Assembly (NCBI GenBank): GCA_035547895.1
Contig: DASZTT010000120.1
Location: forward strand, 1-20,929
DNA from: 66-474 sp035547895
Lineage (GTDB): Bacteria > Pseudomonadota > Gammaproteobacteria > Xanthomonadales > Rhodanobacteraceae
Length of the DNA stretch: 20,929 nucleotides
Reading direction: 5' to 3'
Made by a program: the position numbers and the translations under genes. Shown here one piece after another: positions 1 through 9,187 of the stretch. The notes beneath the pieces are model-generated. The model did not search any database and was not told where the DNA came from. It was given only the letters and a program-made list of their open reading frames with translations. Positions within the stretch are counted from its first letter, which is position 1. Every line of letters starts with the position of its first letter.

Positions 1-792
1 GGACGTGACCCTGCCTAGGCGGAAATCCGATGCAATCCCCGCCGCTTCGCAAAACGCCGCGTCATCCATGGCCAGCACTTCGCGGGCACGGATTTCCGGC
101 AGCGACCACACGATCGAACTGCGGCCATCGGCGAGCGGCAACAACGCAATCGGACCTTCATCGGTAAAGCGCTGCCATGCCGTGGCTTCGTGCGCGCGTT
201 CGGTCGCCACGTGCGCGACCACCGCGCGCTGGTGATAGTCGCGGCCGCGCACGGCGATGCCGGCCTGTTCCCGCAGCACCGAACCCGCGCCGTCCGCGAG
301 CACCAGCAAGGCGGACGAAAGCATTTCGCCATCGCCCAGTTCCAGGGTGATGCGGTCCTCGCGCTGCGCGAAAGACGCGACGTGCGACGGACAGACGCGG
401 CGCACACCGGCGGCGGCCGCAGCGTCCCACAGCGTGCGCGCGACCAATTTGTTTTCGACGATCCAGCCGAGTTGCGCACGGCCCTCGCGCGCGGCATCGA
501 ACGTGACTTCCGCACCCGATTCGCCATCCCACACGTGCATGCGCCGGTACGGCGACACGCGCGCGGCTTCAACAGTTCGCCACGCGCCGAGTTCGTCCAG
601 CAGACGCGCCGACGACGGCGCCAGCGCGATCACGCGCAGGTCCTCGGGTTCGGCCGCGTGCCAGGGCGACGGCTCGCGCGCCTCCAGCAGCGCAACCGCA
701 AAGCCGCGCCGCGCCAGCGCCAGCGCGCACGCCGCGCCCACCATGCCGCCACCGGCGATCGCGATGTCGAGCGAAGGACGACGCGCGTTCAT
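1..792 (-). CDS. ubiI: UbiI-like FAD-dependent ubiquinone hydroxylase, partial (C-terminus off left edge)
   Basis: Flavoprotein monooxygenase of the UbiH/UbiI/UbiF (VisC) family, which hydroxylates the aromatic ring during ubiquinone synthesis. ATG at 792-790 opens a frame with no stop to base 1, giving 264 residues; about 130 C-terminal residues of a normal ~400 are outside the window. The N-terminus has the Rossmann dinucleotide motif AGGGMVGAACAL (residues 13-24). LGWIVENKLV (108-117) is a family block seen in VisC and UbiF. The second FAD motif is LADGAGSVLREQAG (165-178). The third FAD motif would be beyond the edge. The ATG overlaps the ubiH stop as ATGA (789-792), so the two are co-translated, as ubiH and ubiI are neighbours in E. 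coli. UbiI (C5) is preferred over UbiF (C7) by this linkage and because related bacteria use Coq7 for C7; the exact ring position is inference. Confidence 0.85.
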   Translation of the reverse strand, partial: MNARRPSLDIAIAGGGMVGAACALALARRGFAVALLEAREPSPWHAAEPEDLRVIALAPSSARLLDELGAWRTVEAARVSPYRRMHVWDGESGAEVTFDAAREGRAQLGWIVENKLVARTLWDAAAAAGVRRVCPSHVASFAQREDRITLELGDGEMLSSALLVLADGAGSVLREQAGIAVRGRDYHQRAVVAHVATERAHEATAWQRFTDEGPIALLPLADGRSSIVWSLPEIRAREVLAMDDAAFCEAAGIASDFRLGRVTS

Positions 793-2003
793 GGACCGGC
801 ATCCAGCGCTGCCATCGGCGGCTCGCCACGAAAACCCATGCCGCGGCGTGCGACCGCGTGCCGCAGCGGCGGGATGCCGTCCAGTGCCAGCATCGCCAGC
901 GAACGCAATGGCGCGAGCGACGGTTGCGGCAGGCAACCCAACGCGATCAGGCCGTGGCTGAAAGCCAGAACGCCGTCGCGATCGGGTTGTCTTCGCGCGG
1001 CGTATTCGTTCAACAGCGCGGACGTCCCCGGATCATCGGTGCCGGCCACCAACTCCGCCAACGTCAGGGCGTCGCGCAGCCCGAGATTGAATCCCTGCGC
1101 GCCGATCGGATGCACGGTTTGCGCGGCGTTGCCGACCAGCACGGCGCGCGGGGCAGCGACGGCATCCGCCAGCACCCGTCGGATGCGGTGCGCGAAACGT
1201 TTGCCGGGCCGCGAAAGCCGCCCGAGTTTCCAGCCGAACCGCTGCTGCGCCAATGCAATGAATGCGGCATCGTCCATTGCGGCGACTTCGTCGTGGCGCC
1301 CGGCCGTGACCGTCAGGACCAGCCCGCGCCGCTGGTTCGGCAGCGGCAACAGCGCAACCGGACCTTCGTCGGAAAAACGCTCGAATGCGCAATCGGGGAT
1401 GTCGTGACCGCAAGCGACGGTGCAGACGAACAGACTCTGGCCATAATCGTGTTGCTGCACGCCAATGCCCGCCTGCGCACGCACCAGCGAATCGCTGCCG
1501 TCGGCGCCGACCACGAGCCGCGCTTCAATCACTCGCTCGCCATCGCCGGCGGCAATCCGCGCATCCCAACCTGCGTCGGCGGACGTCAATGCGAGCAGTT
1601 TCGCCGGTGCCAGCCGTTCGATGTGGCGGCACGCCGCGAGTTGCCGTTCCAGCGCAGCACCCAGCACATGCCCCGGCACCACGCGGCCCAGCGCATCCAC
1701 GCCCGCGTCCGCGGCGGTCATCCGCAACTTGCCGAACTCGCCCGCGCGGCTGACTTCGACGCGGCGGATCGTCCCGGCGGCGGCCTCGAGTTGCGGCCAT
1801 ACCCGCAGCGCCTTCAGCGCATTGACCGACGCGCGCGCCAGCACCAGGTTGCGGTCATTGTCATCGCCACTTGCCGCAGTGACGGTGCGTGCCGGCGCGG
1901 CTTCCAGCAGCGTGGCGCGGCGTCCGGCGGCATCCAGCGCCAGCGCGAGACTGGCTCCCACCAGGCCACCGCCGACGATCAGGATGTCCGTGCGCTGCGT
2001 CAT
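789..2003 (-). CDS. ubiH: UbiH, 2-octaprenyl-6-methoxyphenol hydroxylase
   Basis: FAD monooxygenase of 404 residues, the usual family length, adding a hydroxyl to the quinone ring late in ubiquinone synthesis, probably at the inner-membrane face. The dinucleotide motif GGGLVGASLALAL lies at residues 11-23, the NADPH/FAD DG motif VVGADGSDSLVR at 164-175, and the C-terminal FAD block GNAAQTVHPIGAQGFNLGLR at 291-310. Asn-Gln in GNAAQ replaces the GDAAH of most flavin hydroxylases and is characteristic of UbiH, so I choose UbiH over UbiI/UbiF. The start is ATG 2003-2001, directly before the Rossmann strand; no good Shine-Dalgarno is visible. ubiI follows through an ATGA overlap. The upstream neighbour is divergent, so the usual pepP partner is not adjacent. 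Confidence 0.92.
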   Translation of the reverse strand: MTQRTDILIVGGGLVGASLALALDAAGRRATLLEAAPARTVTAASGDDNDRNLVLARASVNALKALRVWPQLEAAAGTIRRVEVSRAGEFGKLRMTAADAGVDALGRVVPGHVLGAALERQLAACRHIERLAPAKLLALTSADAGWDARIAAGDGERVIEARLVVGADGSDSLVRAQAGIGVQQHDYGQSLFVCTVACGHDIPDCAFERFSDEGPVALLPLPNQRRGLVLTVTAGRHDEVAAMDDAAFIALAQQRFGWKLGRLSRPGKRFAHRIRRVLADAVAAPRAVLVGNAAQTVHPIGAQGFNLGLRDALTLAELVAGTDDPGTSALLNEYAARRQPDRDGVLAFSHGLIALGCLPQPSLAPLRSLAMLALDGIPPLRHAVARRGMGFRGEPPMAALDAGP

Positions 2004-2054
2004 TGCGGAATGATAGCCGGTTGACGCGGGTCAGCCGGACTGTGATGCCTGCGC

Positions 2055-2060
2055 TAAACT
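2055..2060 (+). promoter_or_regulatory. possible -10 element for the DUF6580/cobalamin genes
   Basis: TAAACT within GCGCTAAACT matches the -10 consensus at four of six positions and would start transcription about 20 bases before the likely ATG at 2089. No convincing -35 sits 16-18 bases upstream; TTGACG at 2021-2026 is too far. The whole divergent gap is only 85 bases, too short for a complete cobalamin riboswitch. Confidence 0.3.
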
Positions 2061-2088
2061 AGCGGCAATCGCAACGAGGATGGATTCC

Positions 2089-2697
2089 ATGTCGAAACCC
2101 GCCCACTCCACGCAATCGTCGTTCGTTTCTCCCGGCACGCTGGTGCTGTGCGGGATGGTCGCGTTCACCGCGGTCTATCGCCTGGCCATCCATTTCTCGG
2201 CAGGTGCGTTGCCCTGGAACTTCACCCCGGTGGAGGCGATGGCGTTGTTCGGCGGCGCGTATTTCGCCGACCGCCGGCTCGGCGTCGCCGTTCCGCTGCT
2301 CGCGATGATCGTCGCGGATTGCGTCATCGCGCTCACCCTTCCTTCCGCGTGGGTGCGTGACTGGCTGGGCACGCTGCCATTCGTCTATTTCTGCATCGCG
2401 ATGACGGCCGTCGGCGGCTTCGCGCTGCGCGGCAAGGTCAGCGTGCCGAGGGTTGCCATCGGCGCGTTCGCGAGCGCGGTGTTTTTCTTCGCCGTCACCA
2501 ATTTCGCCACCTGGCTCACCGCACGCCCCGATGCGGGCGCGGCCTGCACCGGCAGCCTTGCTGCATGTTACGTCGCTGGCATTCCCTTCTTTCGGGGCAC
2601 GCTGTACGGGACGCTTTTCTGGAGCGCGCTGCTGTTCGGCGGCTTCGCGCTGCTGGGCCGCCGCTGGCACGTGCTGCGCCTGACCACGGCCCATTGA
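2089..2697 (+). CDS. DUF6580 / BtuM-like integral membrane protein, putative corrinoid transporter
   Basis: A 202-residue protein with about six hydrophobic segments (near residues 16-36, 46-60, 64-84, 95-113, 119-145 and 165-190). It has blocks typical of the DUF6580 putative transporters: NFTPVEAMALFGGAYF (44-59) and CYVAGIPFFRGTLYG (160-174). I chose ATG 2089 over ATG 2080 because the purine stretch AGGA at 2077-2080 is 8 bases from it and overlaps the earlier codon. A cobalamin adenosyltransferase starts 7 bases after the stop, so both are likely one transcript. Size, fold prediction, that neighbour and a lone Cys78 after an Asp (ADCVI) resemble BtuM, the B12 transporter in which a cysteine near residue 80 ligates cobalt. 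The membrane-protein call is firm; B12 as substrate is inference, and riboflavin or another vitamin is possible. Confidence 0.75.
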   Translation: MSKPAHSTQSSFVSPGTLVLCGMVAFTAVYRLAIHFSAGALPWNFTPVEAMALFGGAYFADRRLGVAVPLLAMIVADCVIALTLPSAWVRDWLGTLPFVYFCIAMTAVGGFALRGKVSVPRVAIGAFASAVFFFAVTNFATWLTARPDAGAACTGSLAACYVAGIPFFRGTLYGTLFWSALLFGGFALLGRRWHVLRLTTAH

Positions 2698-2704
2698 TCG
2701 CGGC

Positions 2705-3268
2705 GTGGGCAATCGCCTCTCGAAGATTTACACCCGCACGGGTGACGACGGCTCGACCGGCCTCGGCGATGGCTCGCGCACGCCCAAGGATTCCGCGCGC
2801 GTCGAAGCGTACGGAACCGTCGATGAATTGAATTCGGCGCTCGGCGTGCTGCTCGCCTGCGACGGCGTGCCCGATGGCATCCGCGAACTGCTGGTGCGCA
2901 TCCAGCATGCGCTGTTCGATCTCGGCGGCGAGTTGTGCGTGCCGGGCATGGAACTGATCCACGATGCCGACGTCAGCGCTCTCGAGGAAACGCTGGACCA
3001 TTACAACGAAGACCTGCCCCGGCTCAAGGAATTCATTTTGCCGGGCGGTGGCATGGCCGCGGCGCAATGTCACGTCGCGCGCACCGTCTGCCGCCGCGCC
3101 GAGCGCCGGGTGGTGACGCTGGCGCGCGGCGAAAGCGTGCGCCCACAGGTCGTGCACTACCTGAATCGCCTGTCCGACCTGCTGTTCGTGCTGTGCCGCG
3201 TACTCGCCCGCGCCGGCGGACATGGCGAGGTGTTGTGGCAGCACGAAAAACGTCCGCGCGGAAAGTAG
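2705..3268 (+). CDS. pduO: PduO-type cob(I)alamin adenosyltransferase
   Basis: Transfers the 5'-deoxyadenosyl group of ATP to cob(I)alamin, giving coenzyme B12; cytosolic and trimeric in the family. The 187 residues carry all the signature blocks: TRTGDDGSTGLGDG (10-23, ATP binding), AYGTVDELN (35-43), FILPGG (110-115), CRRAERR (129-135) and YLNRLSDLLF (152-161). The start is GTG 2705, chosen because MGNRLSKIYTRTG is the normal family N-terminus; it has no clear ribosome binding site and lies 7 bases after the upstream stop, which suggests translational coupling. The symbol follows the PduO/MMAB family, unrelated to BtuR/CobA. Next to the DUF6580 membrane protein it suggests import or salvage followed by adenosylation. 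Confidence 0.93.
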   Translation: MGNRLSKIYTRTGDDGSTGLGDGSRTPKDSARVEAYGTVDELNSALGVLLACDGVPDGIRELLVRIQHALFDLGGELCVPGMELIHDADVSALEETLDHYNEDLPRLKEFILPGGGMAAAQCHVARTVCRRAERRVVTLARGESVRPQVVHYLNRLSDLLFVLCRVLARAGGHGEVLWQHEKRPRGK

Positions 3269-3310
3269 ATGGCCGCGACGCATAGCGTCTTGCCGGTTCG
3301 CTGTTCGGGG

Positions 3311-3355
3311 CCACCCCCGCTGTTGCGGGTGGAACCTCAAACCGAGGCTGTTTTT
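3311..3355 (+). terminator. possible intrinsic terminator after the cobalamin adenosyltransferase
   Basis: Two stacked hairpins lie 43 bases past the stop. The first spans 3311-3332: outer pairs CCA/TGG and an inner 5-bp stem around loop TGTT, with a 2-base bulge. The second is the short stem CCTC/GAGG (3335-3347), followed three bases later by five T (3351-3355). The final stem is weak, so function is uncertain. Confidence 0.35.
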
Positions 3356-3381
3356 CCATGAGTCGCCGACTGCGCTAGCAT
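3353..3381 (+). promoter_or_regulatory. possible sigma-70 promoter of the deacetylase-family gene
   Basis: TTTCCA (3353-3358) and TAGCAT (3376-3381) each match consensus at four of six positions with a 17-base spacer. The expected start of transcription is about 3388, nearly at the ATG at 3391, so the message would be leaderless or almost so. This fits the lack of a strong Shine-Dalgarno before that ATG. Confidence 0.35.
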
Positions 3382-3390
3382 CGGGTCAGC

Positions 3391-4308
3391 ATGCGCCTCT
3401 ACACGCACCCCGCCTGCCTCGACCACGATCCGGGCATCGGTCACCCCGAATCACCGGCACGACTCCGCGCGGTATTGCAGGCGCTGGATTCGCCGCAGTT
3501 CGCGGCGATCGAACGCGTGGAAGCACCCCTCGCGACCCGCGAGCAGCTCGAACGCGCGCACGGAACCGAATACCTGGACCGCATCTTCGCGAGCGCGCCG
3601 TCGCAAGGCGCGGCGCGACTCGATCCCGACACCGTGATGTCGCCGGGCTCGCTGGAAGCGGCGCTGCGCGCGGCCGGGGCGGCATGCGCCGCGACCGATG
3701 CCGTGCTCGCCCGCGAGACCCGCCGCGCGTTCTGCGCCGTGCGTCCGCCCGGACACCACGCGACCCGCCATGAAGCGATGGGCTTCTGCCTGTTCAACAG
3801 CGTCGCGATCGCCGCCGCGCACGCGCTTGACGCGCACCGGCTCGATCGCGTGGCCATCATCGATTTCGACGTGCACCACGGCAACGGTACGCAAGCCATC
3901 TTCCGTCACGACCCGCGCGTGCGGTACGCATCCAGCCACCAGATGCCGCTGTACCCCGGTACCGGCGACGCCAGCGAACACGGCGCCGGCAACATCTTCA
4001 ACGCGCCGCTGCCGCCGGAATCAGGCTCCGACGAATTCCGCGCCGCGTGGGACGAAAAACTGCTGCCCGAACTCAATCAGTTCCGCCCTCAACTGCTGCT
4101 CATTTCCGCCGGATTCGACGCCGACGCGCGCGACCCGCTGGCGCAACTGCGCCTCGTTCCCGAGGACTACGCGTGGATCACCCAGCGGCTCGTCGAACTC
4201 GCCGACCGCCATGCGGACGGCCGCATCGTCTCCGCGCTGGAGGGCGGCTACGACCTCGAAGCGCTGCGCGAGGATGTTGCGGCGCACGTCGCAGCGTTGA
4301 TGGTTTAG
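3391..4308 (+). CDS. Histone deacetylase / acetylpolyamine amidohydrolase family protein
   Basis: Zinc-dependent amidohydrolase of the arginase/deacetylase fold, 305 residues, which removes acetyl groups from amines; class II-like. Visible catalytic parts are RPPGHHA (118-124, general-base His pair 122/123), IDFDVHHGNGT (157-167) with zinc ligands Asp160 and His162, AGFDADARDPL (240-250) with the third ligand Asp243, and the oxyanion Tyr287 in EGGYDLEAL. All key residues are present, so the enzyme should be active. It starts 122 bases after the adenosyltransferase gene and probably has its own promoter. Bacterial relatives act on acetylpolyamines, acetoin-pathway proteins or other acetyl-lysines; the substrate cannot be told from sequence. 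It is convergent with secA. Confidence 0.9.
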   Translation: MRLYTHPACLDHDPGIGHPESPARLRAVLQALDSPQFAAIERVEAPLATREQLERAHGTEYLDRIFASAPSQGAARLDPDTVMSPGSLEAALRAAGAACAATDAVLARETRRAFCAVRPPGHHATRHEAMGFCLFNSVAIAAAHALDAHRLDRVAIIDFDVHHGNGTQAIFRHDPRVRYASSHQMPLYPGTGDASEHGAGNIFNAPLPPESGSDEFRAAWDEKLLPELNQFRPQLLLISAGFDADARDPLAQLRLVPEDYAWITQRLVELADRHADGRIVSALEGGYDLEALREDVAAHVAALMV

Positions 4309-4437
4309 CAGCGCACCGCGACCGGCCGCGGCGTGCTCCATGCCATGAACGCATGCGCGCTGCGTACCACCTGCCCTTCACACCTCTCCCGGAGGGAGAA
4401 GGAAACGAGTCGGACCCGGACTATGCCGGGATGACGA
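4309..4437. other. convergent gap between deacetylase and secA, with an inverted repeat
   Basis: 129 bases with no gene. TCTCCC-GGA-GGGAGA (4385-4399) is a perfect 6-bp stem with a 3-base loop and no T tract on either side. It is followed by GCCGGGATGACG (4427-4438). Both look like pieces of short dispersed repeats common in this bacterial group; the hairpin may serve as a bidirectional transcription end. Confidence 0.45.
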
Positions 4438-7194
<2,757 letters not shown>

Positions 7195-7450
7195 CGGACT
7201 TGGGTTCGCGGTTCCGGGCTGCGGGTGAAACTCAATCGGACATCATAAAGGGGATACGCCTTTCACGCCTAGAGATGGCTGTGGAAGCGGCGGATTTCAA
7301 GAATCGGGCGGCGGGCGACTGTGCGAAGTCAGCCACGGAGTTCCTTGCCGAGGAGGGCGCCTCAAGCGGCGTGGTGATGTCCGGCAACCCTGCGTGCCCG
7401 GCATTCACACCGCAGCCATCGGCAATGCAGCGATCAGGATGATCGGGTTC
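7195..7450 (-). other. gap between the M23 gene and secA, with a possible secA promoter element
   Basis: 256 bases with no convincing gene. CGATCA-GGA-TGATCG (7431-7445) is a perfect 6-bp hairpin 5 bases after the M23 stop, without a T tract. On the minus strand, TATGAT (7247-7242) matches the -10 consensus at five of six positions and lies about 47 bases before the secA ATG; its -35 is poor. No arrest-peptide-like reading frame precedes secA. Confidence 0.35.
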
Positions 7451-8383
7451 CTATCTCCTGACGTAAGCGGTGGGATTCACCAGCTTGCCGTCGTGCCACA
7501 CCTCGAAATGCACGTGCGGTCCCGTCGAGCGGCCACTCGAACCGGCGTCCGAGATGACTTCGCCGGCGCGCACGTGTTCACCCACGTATGCCATCAATTT
7601 GCTGTTGTGGGCGTAGCGGGTCATGTAGCCGTCGCCGTGGTCGATTTCCACGACCTTGCCGTAGCCGTCGCGCACGCCGGCGTAGGTGACGACGCCCGCG
7701 GCCACGGCGTGCACCTGCGATCCGAACGGCACGCCGATATCGAGGCCCGGGTGGAAACTGAAGTGGCCGGTGAACGGGTCGATGCGGCGGCCATACGGAG
7801 ACGTGATGTAGCCATCGGTCACCGGCATGCCCGAGGGAATCAGGCTGGCGGTGACCTGACGGTCGGTCAGCAATGATTGCAGGACGCCGAGCTGGTTCTG
7901 CTGCTTGTCGAATCGCCGGGCGAGCTGTTCCATGCTTACCGAAAGGTCGTACGGCAGCGAGCGCTCGGGCGGAACGTCCCGCTCGGGGCCGCCCATGCCG
8001 GGCGCCTGGTTGAAATTGAATTCCGCGGGATCGAGTTTGCCCGCCACCACCAGGCGCTGGCCCAGCGCATCGAGCCGCGCAGAATCCGCCTGCAATTCGC
8101 CCAGCTTGATGGCCATGCGGCTGATGTCGCGCTGGGCGTTCTCGCGCACCCGTTGCAATTCGACCTTCTGCGCCGCGATTTGCTGGCGCATCGAATCGAC
8201 CTGAGCCAGGGTGCGGCTGCCGGGGCTTGCGATCCAGACCGCCAGCGCGGCGCTGGCGAGGACACATGAAACGAAACCGAGCATCAGGCGTTGCTGCAGG
8301 CGGCGGTTGGCCTGGCAACGATCGTGCAGCCACGCATCCGAAAGCGCACACCGCTGCGAACGGGCAACCAGTATCATGCCCAT
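7451..8383 (-). CDS. Membrane-anchored M23 (LytM/Gly-Gly endopeptidase type) peptidase
   Basis: Probable peptidoglycan endopeptidase or activator. With ATG 8383-8381 it is 310 residues. It has a short basic cytoplasmic N-terminus, one membrane span (about 33-52) and a heptad-like coiled coil (about 60-110, rich in Gln, Arg, Leu). A C-terminal LytM domain carries zinc ligands His211 and Asp215 (HPGLDIGVPFGS) and His290/His292 (GPHVHFEVW), all present, so catalysis is plausible. I chose this start because AAGG (8396-8393) lies 9 bases upstream; a longer form from 8443 would run 60 bases into dciA, and a shorter one begins at 8377. The order lpxC-dciA-M23-secA recurs in related genomes. The stop is TAG. 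The coiled-coil-plus-LytM plan resembles envelope proteins acting in cell separation or growth; the exact role is unknown. Confidence 0.9.
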   Translation of the reverse strand: MGMILVARSQRCALSDAWLHDRCQANRRLQQRLMLGFVSCVLASAALAVWIASPGSRTLAQVDSMRQQIAAQKVELQRVRENAQRDISRMAIKLGELQADSARLDALGQRLVVAGKLDPAEFNFNQAPGMGGPERDVPPERSLPYDLSVSMEQLARRFDKQQNQLGVLQSLLTDRQVTASLIPSGMPVTDGYITSPYGRRIDPFTGHFSFHPGLDIGVPFGSQVHAVAAGVVTYAGVRDGYGKVVEIDHGDGYMTRYAHNSKLMAYVGEHVRAGEVISDAGSSGRSTGPHVHFEVWHDGKLVNPTAYVRR

Positions 8384-8873
8384 GTCGAAATACCTTGAAT
8401 CATCTGCCTTGTCTCCTGCCCGACCGTTACCACCCCGCGACACCCACGGTCCGACGCCGGTTTCTCAATGTGCGCCGGTCGCCGATCTCGCCGCCCGGGC
8501 ACGTGAACTTGACCTCTTGAGCCAGCGGATTGTTCCGCTGCTGCCCACTCCGCTGCGCGAGCACGTCCTTCATGCCGGCTTGCGCAATGACCGCGTCCTG
8601 CTGCTGGTCGAATCGCCCGCATGGGCAACCCGGGCACGCATGGATCAGTCCGGCATCCTCGCCGCTGTGCGCAGCCTTGGCTTGGCCGCGACTTCCGTCA
8701 TGGCCAAGGTGATGCCGATCCCGGCATCCAACGGAGACTCCGCCTCCGTACGACCGCCCTCGCCGCGTGCCGCGCAACGCATACGCGCGTCGGCGATGGC
8801 CGTCTCCGATCCGGACCTGCGGGCGTTGTTCCTCGAACTGGCCGCGCTGGCGGACAATCCGACGACCCGGTGA
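8382..8873 (+). CDS. dciA: DciA (DUF721) replicative helicase loader
   Basis: DciA recruits and loads the DnaB helicase in bacteria lacking phage-derived DnaC/DnaI. The 163 residues have a variable Pro-rich start (1-32) and then the DUF721 core (about 33-112), including PLREHVLHAGLRNDRVLLLV (57-76) and the conserved ESPAWATRAR (77-86, Trp81). A tail follows (AAQRIRASAMAVSDPDLRAL). The gene sits between lpxC and secA, as in Pseudomonas aeruginosa, where the orthologue was defined. The start is ATG 8382, or ATG 8376 adding two residues; neither has a visible Shine-Dalgarno. The ATG overlaps the divergent M23 start, so the promoter must lie inside the M23 coding region. It is convergent with lpxC. 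The sequence is divergent from the E. coli-type family, so the call rests on the core block plus location. Confidence 0.82.
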   Translation: MSKYLESSALSPARPLPPRDTHGPTPVSQCAPVADLAARARELDLLSQRIVPLLPTPLREHVLHAGLRNDRVLLLVESPAWATRARMDQSGILAAVRSLGLAATSVMAKVMPIPASNGDSASVRPPSPRAAQRIRASAMAVSDPDLRALFLELAALADNPTTR

Positions 8874-9187
8874 CGCTCGCAGGCCGACCCGCCCCCTCTT
8901 CCAACGGCGGAAGCTGACGTTATAGCACAGGCCAGGCGGCCAGCGTCCACCAAAGTCAGCAAAAAGTCACAAATCGGGAACGCGGCCGAATTACGCGCGC
9001 ATCGGCAGCCCGCGCATCAGCGGGGCCTCGCGGATGATTTTCAGCGGATTGACGCCCAGCTCGATGAGCTTGCGCAGGAGCGGCTTTGGGCGGAAGGCCG
9101 AGCAGGAAGCCCGCCTGGAGTCACACGCCCGAAGCCACCCTCATTCCGTGGACGGCTCAGTCGAAGCCGCGATCAGGGATGACGCAC
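8874..9187. other. convergent gap between dciA and lpxC
   Basis: 314 bases with no complete gene. The part near lpxC (about 9120-9185) contains CCCTCATTCCGTGG and GATCAGGGATGACGC, which read like the ends of short dispersed repeats (compare GGGATGACG at 4430-4438). The part at 8991-9092 keeps a coding-like frame on the minus strand, listed separately. I see no convincing terminator with a T tract for either gene. Confidence 0.4.
8991..9092 (-). pseudogene. possible C-terminal remnant of an unidentified gene
   Basis: A minus-strand frame of 33 codons ending in TAA (8993-8991) reads RPKPLLRKLIELGVN, then PLKIIREAPLMRGLPMRA. About nine in ten third positions are G or C, as in the real genes here, and the peptide looks like an amphipathic protein end. 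No plausible start codon precedes it: the frame is closed by TGA within the repeat-like DNA near lpxC. The neighbouring frame just upstream gives AGFLLGLPPK, so a frameshifted older gene is possible. I do not recognise the family; chance codon bias in a GC-rich gap is the alternative. Confidence 0.3.

Noticed and set aside
1083..1133. Asp-to-Asn change in the third FAD motif of UbiH (GNAAQ)
   Set aside because: This is the normal form of the motif in UbiH, not a loss of function.
190..2024. Long plus-strand open frames opposite ubiH and ubiI
   Set aside because: Arg/Ala/Pro-rich shadows of two clearly recognised minus-strand genes.
2004..2088. Possible cobalamin riboswitch before the DUF6580/adenosyltransferase pair
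   Set aside because: Only 85 bases separate the divergent genes, too short for the riboswitch, and no B12-box-like sequence is visible.
7200..7442. 80-codon plus-strand frame in the gap before secA
   Set aside because: No ribosome binding site, no recognisable motif, and antisense to the expected secA leader.
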